Below are positions 1-8,447 of a stretch of 64,000 nucleotides of DNA, one piece after another. The first letter of the stretch is position 1, and every line of letters starts with the position of its first letter. The translations under genes were made by a program, and so were the position numbers. Location: positions 1-64,000 of the forward strand of contig JAFWAX010000072.1 of assembly GCA_017507385.1 (NCBI GenBank). Direction: 5' to 3'. The DNA is from Bacteroidaceae bacterium (GTDB lineage: Bacteria; Bacteroidota; Bacteroidia; Bacteroidales; Bacteroidaceae). Under the pieces are notes generated by a model. That model did not search any database. It had not been told where the DNA came from and saw only the letters and a list, made by a program, of their open reading frames with translations.

Positions 1-75
1 CAGCAAGTTCTGTCCGTTTGCGTCAAAGCAGGACGCTAGCAGCGCAGAAATGATAAAAACTAAAATTCTTCTCAT
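1..75 (-). CDS. Exported protein, N-terminal end only (runs off left edge)
   Basis: Reading leftward from an ATG at 73-75, the 25 visible codons encode a basic start, a hydrophobic stretch and an LLASC motif followed by FDANGQ. This is a signal peptide, with a plausible lipobox (Leu-Ala-Ser-Cys), so the product is probably a lipoprotein, or otherwise a secreted protein. The rest lies beyond the window edge, so no function can be given. An AT-rich leader of about 100 bases separates it from the decayed gene upstream. Confidence 0.5.
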   Translation of the reverse strand, partial: MRRILVFIISALLASCFDANGQNLL

Positions 76-185
76 AACTTTATAATACATTAATTCCGCA
101 ATATTATTATAAATATAACTTTTTAAGTACCTGAGCAACAAAAAGTTGCTCAGGATTTTGCCATGTCAGATTTTTCACATATCTT

Positions 186-204
186 AACGTGAGTTCGACG
201 AATT
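186..204. repeat. 19-bp direct repeat, copy 1
   Basis: AACGTGAGTTCGACGAATT occurs here and again, identically, at 886-904. The two copies lie 700 bp apart in the same orientation and flank the decayed gene and its structured leader. They could be the ends of a small mobile segment or a dispersed intergenic repeat of this lineage. Confidence 0.6.
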
Positions 205-465
205 CAAAATAGAGTAAGCTGTGTATCCAATGTCCTTTGTACATTGATGCACGGCTTTTTCGGAAACATACAATATGCGGCAATAGCTCCCAACATGTTT
301 ACGATAAAATTGTTCTCTGCTCCCACATTATAAATCCAGTAGCTTTTTCCTGATTCTGGTGTTTGTGCGGTTGGCAACGTAGGTGCCACGCGTTCAGCAG
401 CATATACGGCCGAACTCCATGCTCATCGCCATGAGCGACAGCACAAAAATAAGCTTTTGTTTCAT
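204..465 (-). pseudogene. Decayed exported-protein gene
   Basis: An ATG at 463-465 opens a good signal peptide (MKQKLIFVLSLMAMSM), but the frame stops at 394-396 after 23 codons. The next frame over continues at once with an open stretch down to 204 containing PTAQTPESGKSYWIYNVG, which resembles the mature N-terminus of secreted Bacteroidetes proteins. The simplest reading is one gene broken by a frameshift and now truncated. Its start follows directly on the structured region at 479-641, so that leader once served this gene. The alternative, two unrelated short open frames, is less likely because the signal peptide joins naturally to the second segment. Confidence 0.45.
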
Positions 466-478
466 AGTTTATAAATTT

Positions 479-641
479 GTTTGGTAATAAAAAAATTGGC
501 GGTTAAGTGGTTTAATAAAAAAGATAAGCAGGACTTGAATTCTTCTCGCTTATCAGCCACGGGTACCGCCAAGCACCTTACCAAACAATAAGCATCAGTA
601 AATTCACGTCCTGCAAGGGCGTGACTTCCGACATGCTTATT
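479..641 (-). ncRNA. Candidate structured RNA leader
   Basis: On the minus strand two folded domains lie end to end. Domain 1: AATAAGCAT (633-641) pairs with ATGCTTATT (587-595), enclosing TCACG (620-624)/CGTGA (604-608). Domain 2: GTTTGGTAA (578-586) pairs with TTACCAAAC (479-487), enclosing TTGGCGG (566-572)/CCGCCAA (496-502) and GATAAGC (548-554)/GCTTATC (523-529). The loop segment GCAGGAC (608-614) is also fully complementary to GTCCTGC (528-534), allowing a contact between domains. The start codon of the decayed gene is 13 bases after domain 2. This looks like a cis-regulatory leader of unrecognised class; no protein frame spans it. Confidence 0.5.
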
Positions 642-783
642 CTCGTTTGATTGAATTTGGCGGATTCGTGACTGAGAATAAGAAGCAAAAGCCTCTATAT
701 CTTTATTTTCGTGTCTTTATTTCTTTATGTCATAGGCAAGCTATATTTAGATAAAAAAACGATTTTTTCAAATATTGGATTTG

Positions 784-791
784 CAAATATA
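784..791 (-). promoter_or_regulatory. -7 promoter box for the structured leader
   Basis: The minus strand reads TATATTTG, matching the Bacteroidetes -7 consensus TAnnTTTG. Transcription from about 777 would give a leader of roughly 310 nt before the ATG at 465, carrying the folded region 479-641. Confidence 0.35.
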
Positions 792-885
792 CACATTATA
801 TTTATTATACAAGAAAAAGAACAAGCTTTTTTCTGAAATACTTTCTTTTTTTCGTTTTGTTTTCTTCTGCAAAAGCTCCTATATA

Positions 886-904
886 AACGTGAGTTCGACG
901 AATT
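886..904. repeat. 19-bp direct repeat, copy 2
   Basis: Exact second copy of the repeat at 186-204. The flanking bases differ, so identity is confined to the 19 bp. Confidence 0.6.
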
Positions 905-961
905 GAAAGCTGCATGAATCAACTTGAATAAAGATTCCCGTTGTTTTAGCATCTACCGTTG

Positions 962-1021
962 GCATAATATTTTAAACACGGCCTACGAAATATTTCAAAC
1001 ACGGTGTTTTGAATATTATGC
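962..1021. repeat. Imperfect inverted repeat
   Basis: Arms 962-979 and 1004-1021 match at 16 of 18 positions and are separated by 24 bases. The stretch 905-1190 has no convincing gene: short open frames on both strands lack recognisable features. The repeat may be a terminator-like fold or a remnant of a small transposable element. Confidence 0.35.
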
Positions 1022-1193
1022 GAACAGTTCCGATTTCATGTGTCTTTTCATGGTAAAGTTCTTTTATGGATGTACTGTAGGGATATGGGTGTTGAAAAGG
1101 TGTCGATTGGCAAGTTTTTATGTTTTTGCCGAACTTGTGTTTGTGTTGATTGCGTGAATGGTGAGGAAGGAAACCGTATGCTGTCGCCATAAA

Positions 1194-1244
1194 AAGAAGA
1201 ATCCCCCGCCAAAGAAGGGTTTTTGGGGGGGGGAGGTTCTTCTT
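1194..1244 (-). terminator. Terminator after the GH97 gene
   Basis: AAGAAGAATCCCCC (1194-1207) and the G-rich plus TTCTTCTT segment (about 1226-1244) form a long stem. On the minus strand it is followed by a T-rich run. It overlaps the stop codon of the GH97 gene. Confidence 0.6.
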
Positions 1245-3264
1245 ATTTGATGATGACGAATCCGCCTTGGTCTGCCATGGTGATGGTGACGGCTTGTGGA
1301 TTTTTCACTTTGAGGGGGGTCTGCTGTGGCTCGCGGTTCTTGATGTTGTCGCTGTAGAGTGTGGCGAGGTCGCCTTTCTTGAGCATGGGGAGGTGGAGCG
1401 TGAGGGTGAGTGTTTGGCCTGTGGCGTTGTTGCCTGCTATGTACCATGTGTTGCCATGGCGACGTGCCAGCACGCAGTATTTGCCGGGGTAGCCGTCGAT
1501 GAAGATGGTTTCATCCCATGTGGTGGGCACGTGGCGGAGGAAGTCCATGCTGATGGGGGGTGCGGGTGCGCCTTTCTCGGTGGGCAGCATGTGTTTGGTT
1601 GCTTCGGTGGGGAGGTTTTCGGGGGTGATGGCGAAGTTCTGGATGGGGTTCTGGAAGAGGACGCAGGTGGCGAGTTCGTGGCAGTCGGTGGTTTTGCGGA
1701 TGTTGCCGCCTGTGTTGCCGCGGTTGAGGTGGCGGTTCATGAAGCAGCCGCCGAATTCCATGCATCCGATGGTGTTGCGGATGAAGGGGTGGGTGGCTGC
1801 ATCTTTGGCTTCTTTGTCGGCTGCGCCTTGGCTGAAGTAGATGTTTTCGGAGGCGAGGACGGCTTCGCTGCCGACGTAGTTGGGATACATGCGTTCCCAG
1901 CCGCGGGGGATGGTGCAGCCGTGGAAGATGACCATGATGCCGTGCCGGTCGGCCTCGAAGAGTATCTCTTCGTAGTGGCGCATGGTTTCCTGCTTGTCGC
2001 CGCCGAAGAAGTCGACTTTGATGCCTTTGACGCCGATTTCTTGCATCCAGCTCATGTAGCGTTTGCGCTGGATGGGGTCGGACATGATGTTGATGGGTCC
2101 TTGCTCGATGTCGTTCCACCAGCCGCTGGAGCTGTACCAGAGGAAGACGTCGACGCCTTGGCTCTGGGCGTACTTGACGAGCTGAGTCATCTTGTCTTTG
2201 CCGATGTAGGTATCCCACCAGTTGTCGATGAGCACATAGGAGAAGCTCATATCCTTGGCGAGTTTGATGTATTTGACTTGGTCGTCGTAGTTGATGGAGT
2301 TATCTTGCCATACAATCCAGCTCCATGTGCCTTTTCCGTACTTGTAATCGTGGGTTGTTTCGTAGCGTGGCTCTACCCAATCCCATGGTACGGTGGTCTC
2401 AACGATGGGCTTGAGCGATGTGCCGACGGTGATGGTGCGCCATGGGGTTGCACCTGGCAGAGCGAAGGCTGGTTCGATGGTTCCGTTGCCGTTGTTCTCT
2501 TCTGGCATAGGGAATTCCAAGGTGTAGAGTCCGTCGCCTTTCATGTCGCTAAGACGGGATGCGCAGTAGCGTGAATCAACGCCCGTTTCGGAAATGAGTA
2601 CCCAGGCATCTTGTGCTTCTTCGGTTGCTCCGCCGACGTGGAAGAGGCAAGGGAAGGTGTAGCCATGTCTATACTGGCTTCGTCTGTTCATCGGTGCGTC
2701 GTAGCTATATCCTTCTTCGTAGCTGGGCTTGGTGCCTTTCCAACCTATCATGGCATCTGACTGCGGTGTGAGGAAAGTGGTTGTTCCTGCTGGCAGGTCG
2801 AAGCCTGTGGCTTCTTTCATGATGCGGATGGAGAATTTCTTTCCGTTGGCACGGCTTGGATGGTTGGGAATGCGGTAGCGGAATGCGATGTCATTGTTGC
2901 TGACGCGGAAATCCACATCGAAGGCATTGCCGTCGGCATTCTTCATCTGAACAGCCAGTTGATTGGCATTGACGTGAACTTTGCTTGTCTTGCTGGCACG
3001 GAGGTCGTAATCGAACTCAAAGCGAGCTTCGCCTTTGCCGACGAAGGTGATGCCTTGGGTGAAATCTCCATTGTCGGCAATGAAGCCGAGGGGGCTTTCG
3101 TCGAGCATTTGCTTGCCGTCGTAGAGTACTTCGTAAACGGGCTTTCCTGCCTTTACGTCAACATTCACTTTCAACTTGCCGTCGGGGCTTGTTATGCTTG
3201 CAACCTGAGCGTTCAGACTCATCGCGGCAAGCAGCATGGATAAGAATAATGTGTTTTTTTTCAT
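1243..3264 (-). CDS. Glycoside hydrolase family 97, alpha-glycosidase
   Basis: 673 residues with a signal peptide (cleavage near residue 19, LNAQ), so the enzyme is periplasmic or outer-membrane associated. The order is an N-terminal beta-sandwich to about residue 290, a catalytic barrel (about 291-570) and a C-terminal beta domain, as in SusB. Asp418 lies in GIKVDFFGGD. In GH97 the retaining members (alpha-galactosidases) use an Asp nucleophile in this area, whereas inverting SusB-type alpha-glucosidases do not, so a retaining mechanism is possible; this is inferred from family knowledge. HGCTIPRGWERMYPN is a further family signature. The start is only 3 bases after the stop of the nrnA-like gene, so the two are probably co-transcribed. 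Confidence 0.88.
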   Translation of the reverse strand: MKKNTLFLSMLLAAMSLNAQVASITSPDGKLKVNVDVKAGKPVYEVLYDGKQMLDESPLGFIADNGDFTQGITFVGKGEARFEFDYDLRASKTSKVHVNANQLAVQMKNADGNAFDVDFRVSNNDIAFRYRIPNHPSRANGKKFSIRIMKEATGFDLPAGTTTFLTPQSDAMIGWKGTKPSYEEGYSYDAPMNRRSQYRHGYTFPCLFHVGGATEEAQDAWVLISETGVDSRYCASRLSDMKGDGLYTLEFPMPEENNGNGTIEPAFALPGATPWRTITVGTSLKPIVETTVPWDWVEPRYETTHDYKYGKGTWSWIVWQDNSINYDDQVKYIKLAKDMSFSYVLIDNWWDTYIGKDKMTQLVKYAQSQGVDVFLWYSSSGWWNDIEQGPINIMSDPIQRKRYMSWMQEIGVKGIKVDFFGGDKQETMRHYEEILFEADRHGIMVIFHGCTIPRGWERMYPNYVGSEAVLASENIYFSQGAADKEAKDAATHPFIRNTIGCMEFGGCFMNRHLNRGNTGGNIRKTTDCHELATCVLFQNPIQNFAITPENLPTEATKHMLPTEKGAPAPPISMDFLRHVPTTWDETIFIDGYPGKYCVLARRHGNTWYIAGNNATGQTLTLTLHLPMLKKGDLATLYSDNIKNREPQQTPLKVKNPQAVTITMADQGGFVIIK

Positions 3265-3267
3265 TGT

Positions 3268-4326
3268 TTATGTTTTAGAGTTTGATTCTTCTTTTTGCAG
3301 TATGGGTGTCCAGGCTTCTAATGCTTTCATGACGATGGCGATAGCTTCGTCCATCGTGCATTCGAGCGTTCCGCCTGCCGCATTCTTGTGCCCGCCTCCA
3401 TTGAAAAATTGGGCGCACAGTTCGTTGCAGGGAAAGTCATCGACGGAACGTGTTGATACACGGACAAGCGGCTTCTCGGTATCTTCGCGCAGGCAAATGC
3501 TCAGTTTGTGCCCCTTGATTTGCAGTGGCATGTTGACAATGCCCTCCATGTCGCCTTTCAGGTAGTGGAACTGGCTGAGTTCTTCTTTTCTGATGGCAAA
3601 GAGCGAGGCGTGGATGTCGGGGAAGACTTGCAGCTTTTCGTATAGCACATAGCCAATCAGCTTCAGACGGTCGGCCGAATAGTTGTTCTGTATGCGCCGG
3701 TTAATCAAGTCTTTGTCTATGCCTTTTCGCAGCAATTCGCTGATAATGATGAAGATGTCAGGGTCGTTGCTGTTGAAGGAAAAAAATCCAGTGTCAGTGG
3801 CCATGCCTGCATAGAGGTCTTCGGCGGCAGCAAATGTGATAGAATCTTTTGCGCCAATGGCATCAATGATTCGAAAAACAAGTTCGCTTGTGCTACTGAG
3901 TTCGGGATAGGAGATGCACAGGTCAAATTTGGACTTGTCTGGATTAAGATGGTGGTCGATGAGCAGCTTTTTGCATCGTGCTCTGCCTATAGGAACTCCC
4001 AGTTCATCTATACGTTTGATGTCGTTGAAGTCAAGGCAGCAGATGAGGTCTGCCATGTTGATGAGATTGTATGACATGGACTTGTGGCGTTCGAATAAGA
4101 TGATTTTGTCGGCATCTTTCATCCAATGCAGAAAGTCAGGGAAATAGTTGGGTACTATCACATGGACGTTTTTCCCTTTCCGTGTCAGGTATTCGTAGAG
4201 TCCAAGAGATGAGCCAATTGCATCGCCGTCAGGTGACGTGTGGCAAACGATGACCACGTTTTTGCATTCGTGGAATATCTTTTTGATGGCAGTTGTTTCT
4301 TGGGGCGTGATTTTTTGTCTTAACAT
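3268..4326 (-). CDS. nrnA: DHH phosphoesterase, NrnA-like nanoRNase/pAp phosphatase
   Basis: 352 residues with DHH-family motifs: CHTSPDGDAIGSSLG (about 28-42), IDHH (about 126) and the DHHA1 substrate motif GGGHKNAAGG (310-319). NrnA enzymes degrade 2-5 nt RNA (including pGpG) and dephosphorylate 3'-phosphoadenosine-5'-phosphate using Mn2+, in the cytoplasm. Length is normal for the family. A TACCTTTG -7 box lies at 4349-4356, just upstream, giving a short leader. The downstream GH97 gene starts after a 3-base gap, an unusual but clear coupling of RNA recycling with a secreted glycosidase. Confidence 0.88.
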   Translation of the reverse strand: MLRQKITPQETTAIKKIFHECKNVVIVCHTSPDGDAIGSSLGLYEYLTRKGKNVHVIVPNYFPDFLHWMKDADKIILFERHKSMSYNLINMADLICCLDFNDIKRIDELGVPIGRARCKKLLIDHHLNPDKSKFDLCISYPELSSTSELVFRIIDAIGAKDSITFAAAEDLYAGMATDTGFFSFNSNDPDIFIIISELLRKGIDKDLINRRIQNNYSADRLKLIGYVLYEKLQVFPDIHASLFAIRKEELSQFHYLKGDMEGIVNMPLQIKGHKLSICLREDTEKPLVRVSTRSVDDFPCNELCAQFFNGGGHKNAAGGTLECTMDEAIAIVMKALEAWTPILQKEESNSKT

Positions 4327-4348
4327 TTAAGGTCTTTTTTGTATAGTG

Positions 4349-4356
4349 CAAAGGTA
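4349..4356 (-). promoter_or_regulatory. -7 promoter box of nrnA-GH97
   Basis: The minus strand reads TACCTTTG, a match to TAnnTTTG, 23 bases before the nrnA start codon. Confidence 0.5.
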
Positions 4357-4408
4357 TGGAAAAAAAAAGGAAATGGCAAGAAATGTGCGTGTTTTGTATG
4401 TTTTCCTG

Positions 4409-5899
4409 TCACTTCAAAACTTGAATGTCTTTCCAGTTGACGAAGAAAACACGTGTCGTGGCACGGGTGATAGCAGTATAAAGCCATCTGAAGTATTCAG
4501 GTCCTAACAGTTCTTCGGTCATGTAGCCCTGGTCAATGAACACGTTGGTCCATTGTCCGCCTTGCGCTTTGTGGCAGGTGATGGCATAGGCATATTTGAT
4601 TTGCAATGCGTTGTAATAAGGGTCGTTGCGAAGTGCTTTCAGGCGTTCGTGTTTGCTTCTGAGTGCAGGGTCACTCTTGTAATCTTCCATTATATTATTA
4701 AATAATGTATCCTGCTGTTCCTTGCTGAGTGCGGGTGCTTCGGTTTGCAGCGTGTCGAGAAGTACTGTCGCTTCCATGGTGAAGTCATCGTAATCAGGGA
4801 AGGTGAGTTCTGCATCGGCAAACGTGAATCCGTATAGTTCACGCTGCCTCCGAATGCGACGCACAACGGCTGTGTCGCCATTGGCAATGAAATCGAAAGG
4901 AAGTGTTTCTGCCTTTTCGGGAGCTTTTCCTTCTGCTTGGGCATTAGCAAGGTATTGGAGCGCCAGTTGCTCTGTCCAGTAGTAGTTGTTTTTAGCTACC
5001 ATAAGCATGTCTTTCCCTTCAAGAAGCTCTTCTCGCCAGAGGATTTGAGCCCGAATGCCATTATTGTAGATTTTAGCGCGCTTGTTGCTTCGGGTCACGA
5101 CGATGGTCTCGCTCTCTCCATCCCGATAGTAGCATTGTTCAAGTGTGTCTATCAGTTCATTGCCTGAAATGTTATAGACGTCAGGGAATCCCTTGAAACG
5201 AATCTTTGGCAAGTCGAAAATGCTTTCGGTGTCCATTAGTTTGCGAAGACGGGTGGCATTCCAGAGAATTCCGGAACTTTCAGCTTGGCGCACTACTTCG
5301 GTGAGTGTGTGGCTAACGACATTTAGTCCATATCCAGACAGCCAGCTGTCTTGCAGGGCAGGGCTTTCTTCATCGCCAACGGGAGGAAGCTGTGCGGTGT
5401 CTCCCATGATGATGAGGCGGCATCCTTTTCCCCCATAGACGAAATGCACCATGTCGTCAAGCAATCTTCCTGTGCCGTAAAAGCCCCCGCTTGTATATTC
5501 GTCGTTGGCAATCATTGAGGCTTCATCGCAAATAAACAGCAGGTCTTGCTTCATGTTGTAGTTGAGCGTGAAAATGCTGTCTTTGTCAATAGATTTTTGC
5601 CGATAGATGCGTTTGTGTATGGTGAAGGCAGGATGTTCTGCGTAAAACGAGAAGACTTTTGCCGCGCGTCCAGTTGGAGCCATAAGCGTACATTCTCTAT
5701 CGAGCTGTTTCATGGTCTTGACCAATGCGCTGACGAGGCTGGTTTTTCCTGTTCCAGCAAATCCTTTGAGAAGGAAAATGGAATTGGAATCGGGTGAAAG
5801 GATAAACTGACATAGAGACTCTATCACTTTTGCTTGGTCTGAAGTCGGTTTTAACCCGAAATTTTGCAAAATCAGCTCTTTTAGGTAGTCATTAATCAT
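4409..5899 (-). CDS. RecD-like superfamily 1 DNA helicase
   Basis: 496 residues. Walker A is KGFAGTGKTS (about 44-53), Walker B is FICDEASMI (about 122-130), and a UvrD-C2-type C-terminus has AYAITCHKAQGGQW (about 445-458), the arrangement of RecD2-like ATP-dependent helicases. It lacks the long N-terminal region of RecD2 (about 700 residues), so it belongs to the short form common in Bacteroidetes, often annotated as an AAA family ATPase or exodeoxyribonuclease. A role in DNA repair or replication-fork processing is inferred. It precedes nrnA in the same direction, but nrnA has its own promoter box. Confidence 0.8.
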   Translation of the reverse strand: MINDYLKELILQNFGLKPTSDQAKVIESLCQFILSPDSNSIFLLKGFAGTGKTSLVSALVKTMKQLDRECTLMAPTGRAAKVFSFYAEHPAFTIHKRIYRQKSIDKDSIFTLNYNMKQDLLFICDEASMIANDEYTSGGFYGTGRLLDDMVHFVYGGKGCRLIIMGDTAQLPPVGDEESPALQDSWLSGYGLNVVSHTLTEVVRQAESSGILWNATRLRKLMDTESIFDLPKIRFKGFPDVYNISGNELIDTLEQCYYRDGESETIVVTRSNKRAKIYNNGIRAQILWREELLEGKDMLMVAKNNYYWTEQLALQYLANAQAEGKAPEKAETLPFDFIANGDTAVVRRIRRQRELYGFTFADAELTFPDYDDFTMEATVLLDTLQTEAPALSKEQQDTLFNNIMEDYKSDPALRSKHERLKALRNDPYYNALQIKYAYAITCHKAQGGQWTNVFIDQGYMTEELLGPEYFRWLYTAITRATTRVFFVNWKDIQVLK

Positions 5900-5950
5900 C
5901 TTTTTTCAAAAAAATGCCGAAAGTAGTAGCTTCAATTCAAAATTTATCAT

Positions 5951-5958
5951 TATTTTTG
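5951..5958 (+). promoter_or_regulatory. -7 promoter box of the pilin-like operon
   Basis: TATTTTTG matches TAnnTTTG. Transcription from about 5965 would give a leader of about 170 bases before the gene at 6139. The divergent helicase gene starts at 5899. Confidence 0.4.
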
Positions 5959-6138
5959 CGACACGAATATAGTAATTATTCATGAGTTGAACGAAAGAAT
6001 GAGTGAAAACTCGCTTTTGGAGCAGCAAATTTAATGTGTTTGTGAAGATTTTGGCAAGTTCGCATGTGTTGCGAAGACAATCTTTGAAGAGCGCAATGAA
6101 AGAAAGATAAAATAGAAATAAAAAAATTAAAACATATC

Positions 6139-6888
6139 ATGAAAAAAAGTATTGTAAACGGTCTTTTAGTACTCTGTACTCTGGGTTTGGGAGTAGCATG
6201 CTTCTACAGCATCTACGATGACATCGCTTTCGATGAAGAGAAAGCTGCACGTGAAAAACTCGTTATTGCTCGTCTGATGGATATCCGCAATGCGGAAGAG
6301 CAGTATAAGCTGACTTTCGGTGAATATTGTGGCACAATTGACTCAATCATCGACTTTGTGAAGAATGGCAAAACAGTAGATAAAATCATTAAGGAAGGTG
6401 AACTTACTGACGATCAGCTCGAAGCAGGTATGACAGAGCGTGAAGCTGTAGCACAGGGAATCATCAAGCGTGATACCGTCTGGATTTCTGCAGCAGAGAA
6501 GCTTGGCATCACAAATCCTGACTCTCTCAAGTTTGTTCCTGTAGGCCGTGTGGCTGATGGTTCATACACTGTTGTAAGATCTACATTCGATCCTTCATTG
6601 TATGATACTATCTATCAGGGCATCATCGAACTTCGCAAGACTTCAACTTTCAACATCAGAACTAATGAGTTCGATGTGCTGGTTGAGTTCCGTGCTCGTC
6701 TTGATGACTATATGGATGGTATGAGCGAGAAGAAAATCAAGAACTTGAAGTCAGACTTGAAGAAGCGTCACAGAAACCGTGCAGAGCTGATGCTCGACAA
6801 TGAGGACCAGACAGAAGGCGAATGGTACGGACTCCGCATGGGTGACCTCGAAGATACCAATAACAAGATGGCTGGTAACTGGGAGTAA
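6139..6888 (+). CDS. Membrane-anchored pilin-like protein of unknown function
   Basis: 249 residues. One hydrophobic helix (about 6-24) is followed by a long alpha-helical segment (KAAREKLVIARLMDIRNAEEQYKLTFGEYCGT), the layout of type IV pilins and pseudopilins, but there is no prepilin peptidase site. The rest is charged and ends in a basic then acidic tail. No named family was recognised. DUF3822 starts 3 bases after the stop and rsmD follows, a grouping familiar in Bacteroidetes. Because DUF3822 resembles actin-like pilus assembly proteins (PilM/GspL type), a remnant or specialised pilus-like machine is a reasonable inference. Confidence 0.7.
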   Translation: MKKSIVNGLLVLCTLGLGVACFYSIYDDIAFDEEKAAREKLVIARLMDIRNAEEQYKLTFGEYCGTIDSIIDFVKNGKTVDKIIKEGELTDDQLEAGMTEREAVAQGIIKRDTVWISAAEKLGITNPDSLKFVPVGRVADGSYTVVRSTFDPSLYDTIYQGIIELRKTSTFNIRTNEFDVLVEFRARLDDYMDGMSEKKIKNLKSDLKKRHRNRAELMLDNEDQTEGEWYGLRMGDLEDTNNKMAGNWE

Positions 6889-6891
6889 ACA

Positions 6892-7704
6892 ATGGCTGAG
6901 AATTTAATCAACAATAAAAGTTTGTCCATTCGGGTTTGCTCGAATGGACTTTCTTTTTGTACATACACCCCTGGAAAGGAAGAACCGTTTGAGTATAAGG
7001 TGATAGATGTTAACCACACCATATCGTTGGCTGCAAACTTGAAAGAAATACTTCGGACGGAACCCATGCTGAAACAAGATTATCAGCGTGTGAATGTCCT
7101 GATTGCAACCTCGCGTTTCACAACCGTTCCGGTGGCTGCTTTTCAAAAAGAGGATATAGAATCTTTTTTCAAGTTCTCTTTCCCAAAAGAGAAGGCACAG
7201 CATGTGAGTTATAATGTCTTGCGTCGTTCAGGCATAGCTATTGTGTTTGGTCTGGAACGCAGCATCTATCAGCTGTTGCTTGATGATTTCCCGCGTGCCC
7301 GTTTTTACGCTGCCGCCAGTACGTTGATAGAGTTCTTCAGCGAGAAGAGTCTTATTGGGGTCGGACGAAAGATGTATGTCTATCTGCACGAAAAAGAAAT
7401 GACGGTTTATGCCTTCAATCAAGGTCGTATGCTCTTTGTCAACACTTTTGTGGCAACCAGTGTGGCTGACATTCAATACTATACTCTTCATGTGTGGAAA
7501 GAACTCGGATTTGACCAGATTGATGACTCGCTCTTTATTGTTGGTGACCAAGAGTTGCGTACAATCGAACTCTCTGAAAAGATAAAGTATTTTCTGCAAA
7601 ATGTGGATGTTATTGATAGAAGTGAAGACTTTAAGGAGCGTTTGACGAAAGGGAACAGTCTGATTCCTTATGACTTGCAGACTCTTTTGGTTTGCGGTTT
7701 CTAA
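6892..7704 (+). CDS. DUF3822 family protein
   Basis: 270 residues, no signal peptide. It matches the Bacteroidetes DUF3822 family by its order of segments (LSIRVCSNGLSFCTY near the N-terminus, then VNVLIATSRFTTVPVAAF and VYLHEKEMTVYAFNQGRML). The pattern of two repeated beta-alpha halves suggests an actin-like ATPase fold related to PilM, but no clear nucleotide-binding motif stands out. It begins 3 bases after the pilin-like gene, and rsmD follows after 64 bases. The exact role is unknown. Confidence 0.75.
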   Translation: MAENLINNKSLSIRVCSNGLSFCTYTPGKEEPFEYKVIDVNHTISLAANLKEILRTEPMLKQDYQRVNVLIATSRFTTVPVAAFQKEDIESFFKFSFPKEKAQHVSYNVLRRSGIAIVFGLERSIYQLLLDDFPRARFYAAASTLIEFFSEKSLIGVGRKMYVYLHEKEMTVYAFNQGRMLFVNTFVATSVADIQYYTLHVWKELGFDQIDDSLFIVGDQELRTIELSEKIKYFLQNVDVIDRSEDFKERLTKGNSLIPYDLQTLLVCGF

Positions 7705-7768
7705 TCCATATTAATAGGGCTTCTTGGAAAGTAATCGACCCCTCCAGCAGCCTTAATCAGGTAATGAT

Positions 7769-8299
7769 ATGAGAATAATTCGAGGTAAATATAAAGGTCG
7801 CCACATTCCCACTCCAACAAATTTTAAGGCACGTCCAACAACGGATTTTGCCAAGGAAGGTCTGTTTAACATTCTGGAGAATGTTTACATTGACTTTGAC
7901 GCTTCTCCCACGGCTCTTGACTTGTTCGCAGGAACAGGGTCTATTGGTCTGGAATTGGCTTCTCGTGGGTGTGGCAAAGTGGTGTCTGTCGAAAAAGATT
8001 TCAAGCATTGGCAGTTCCTCGCTCGTGTACAGAAAGAATTGCAGGCGAAGGAGTGGCTTCCGTTGAAAGGAGATGCTTTTAAGTATCTGCAAACGAGCAA
8101 AGAACATTATGACATTATTTTTGCCGACCCTCCGTATGCACTTGAAAATCTGGCATCTATCCCTGATGCTGCATTGCCTCTCCTAAAAGAAGGAGGGCTC
8201 ATGATTTTAGAGCATGGTGTTCGCGATGATTTCTCGAATCATCCTCGTTTTATTGAACATCGCAATTATGGGAGTGTGAATTTCTCTTTCTTCAGATAA
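7769..8299 (+). CDS. rsmD: 16S rRNA (guanine966-N2)-methyltransferase
   Basis: 176 residues, the normal RsmD length. The N-terminal MRIIRGKYKGRHI and RPTTDFAKEGLFNIL segments contact RNA. The SAM-binding motif is LDLFAGTGSIGLELASRG (about 50-67), and the catalytic DPPY tetrad is in IIFADPPYALEN (about 117). It methylates N2 of G966 in 16S rRNA during 30S assembly, using S-adenosylmethionine. It is the third gene of the plus-strand group starting at 6139 and ends before a strong bidirectional terminator. Confidence 0.93.
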   Translation: MRIIRGKYKGRHIPTPTNFKARPTTDFAKEGLFNILENVYIDFDASPTALDLFAGTGSIGLELASRGCGKVVSVEKDFKHWQFLARVQKELQAKEWLPLKGDAFKYLQTSKEHYDIIFADPPYALENLASIPDAALPLLKEGGLMILEHGVRDDFSNHPRFIEHRNYGSVNFSFFR

Positions 8300-8367
8300 G
8301 AGTTGCTTCTATCAGGAATCCGGATGAAGAAGAGAAGTCGGATGTGATTTTCTGATTGATGGCATTG

Positions 8368-8417
8368 CCATACAAGAAGAGAGGTCTGATGTATGTCGGA
8401 CCTCTCTTCTTGTATGG
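8368..8417. terminator. Bidirectional terminator, 19-bp perfect stem
   Basis: CCATACAAGAAGAGAGGTC (8368-8386) and its exact complement (8399-8417) are separated by a 12-base loop. It lies between the convergent rsmD and outer-membrane barrel genes and probably ends both transcripts. Confidence 0.75.
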
Positions 8418-8447
8418 TAATGTGTTTTAATCGAGTGTATATTGAGA

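Noticed and set aside
1267..2574. Open frame of 435 codons on the plus strand
   Set aside because: It is antisense to the GH97 gene, with Val/Gly/Asp-biased nonsense composition and no motif.
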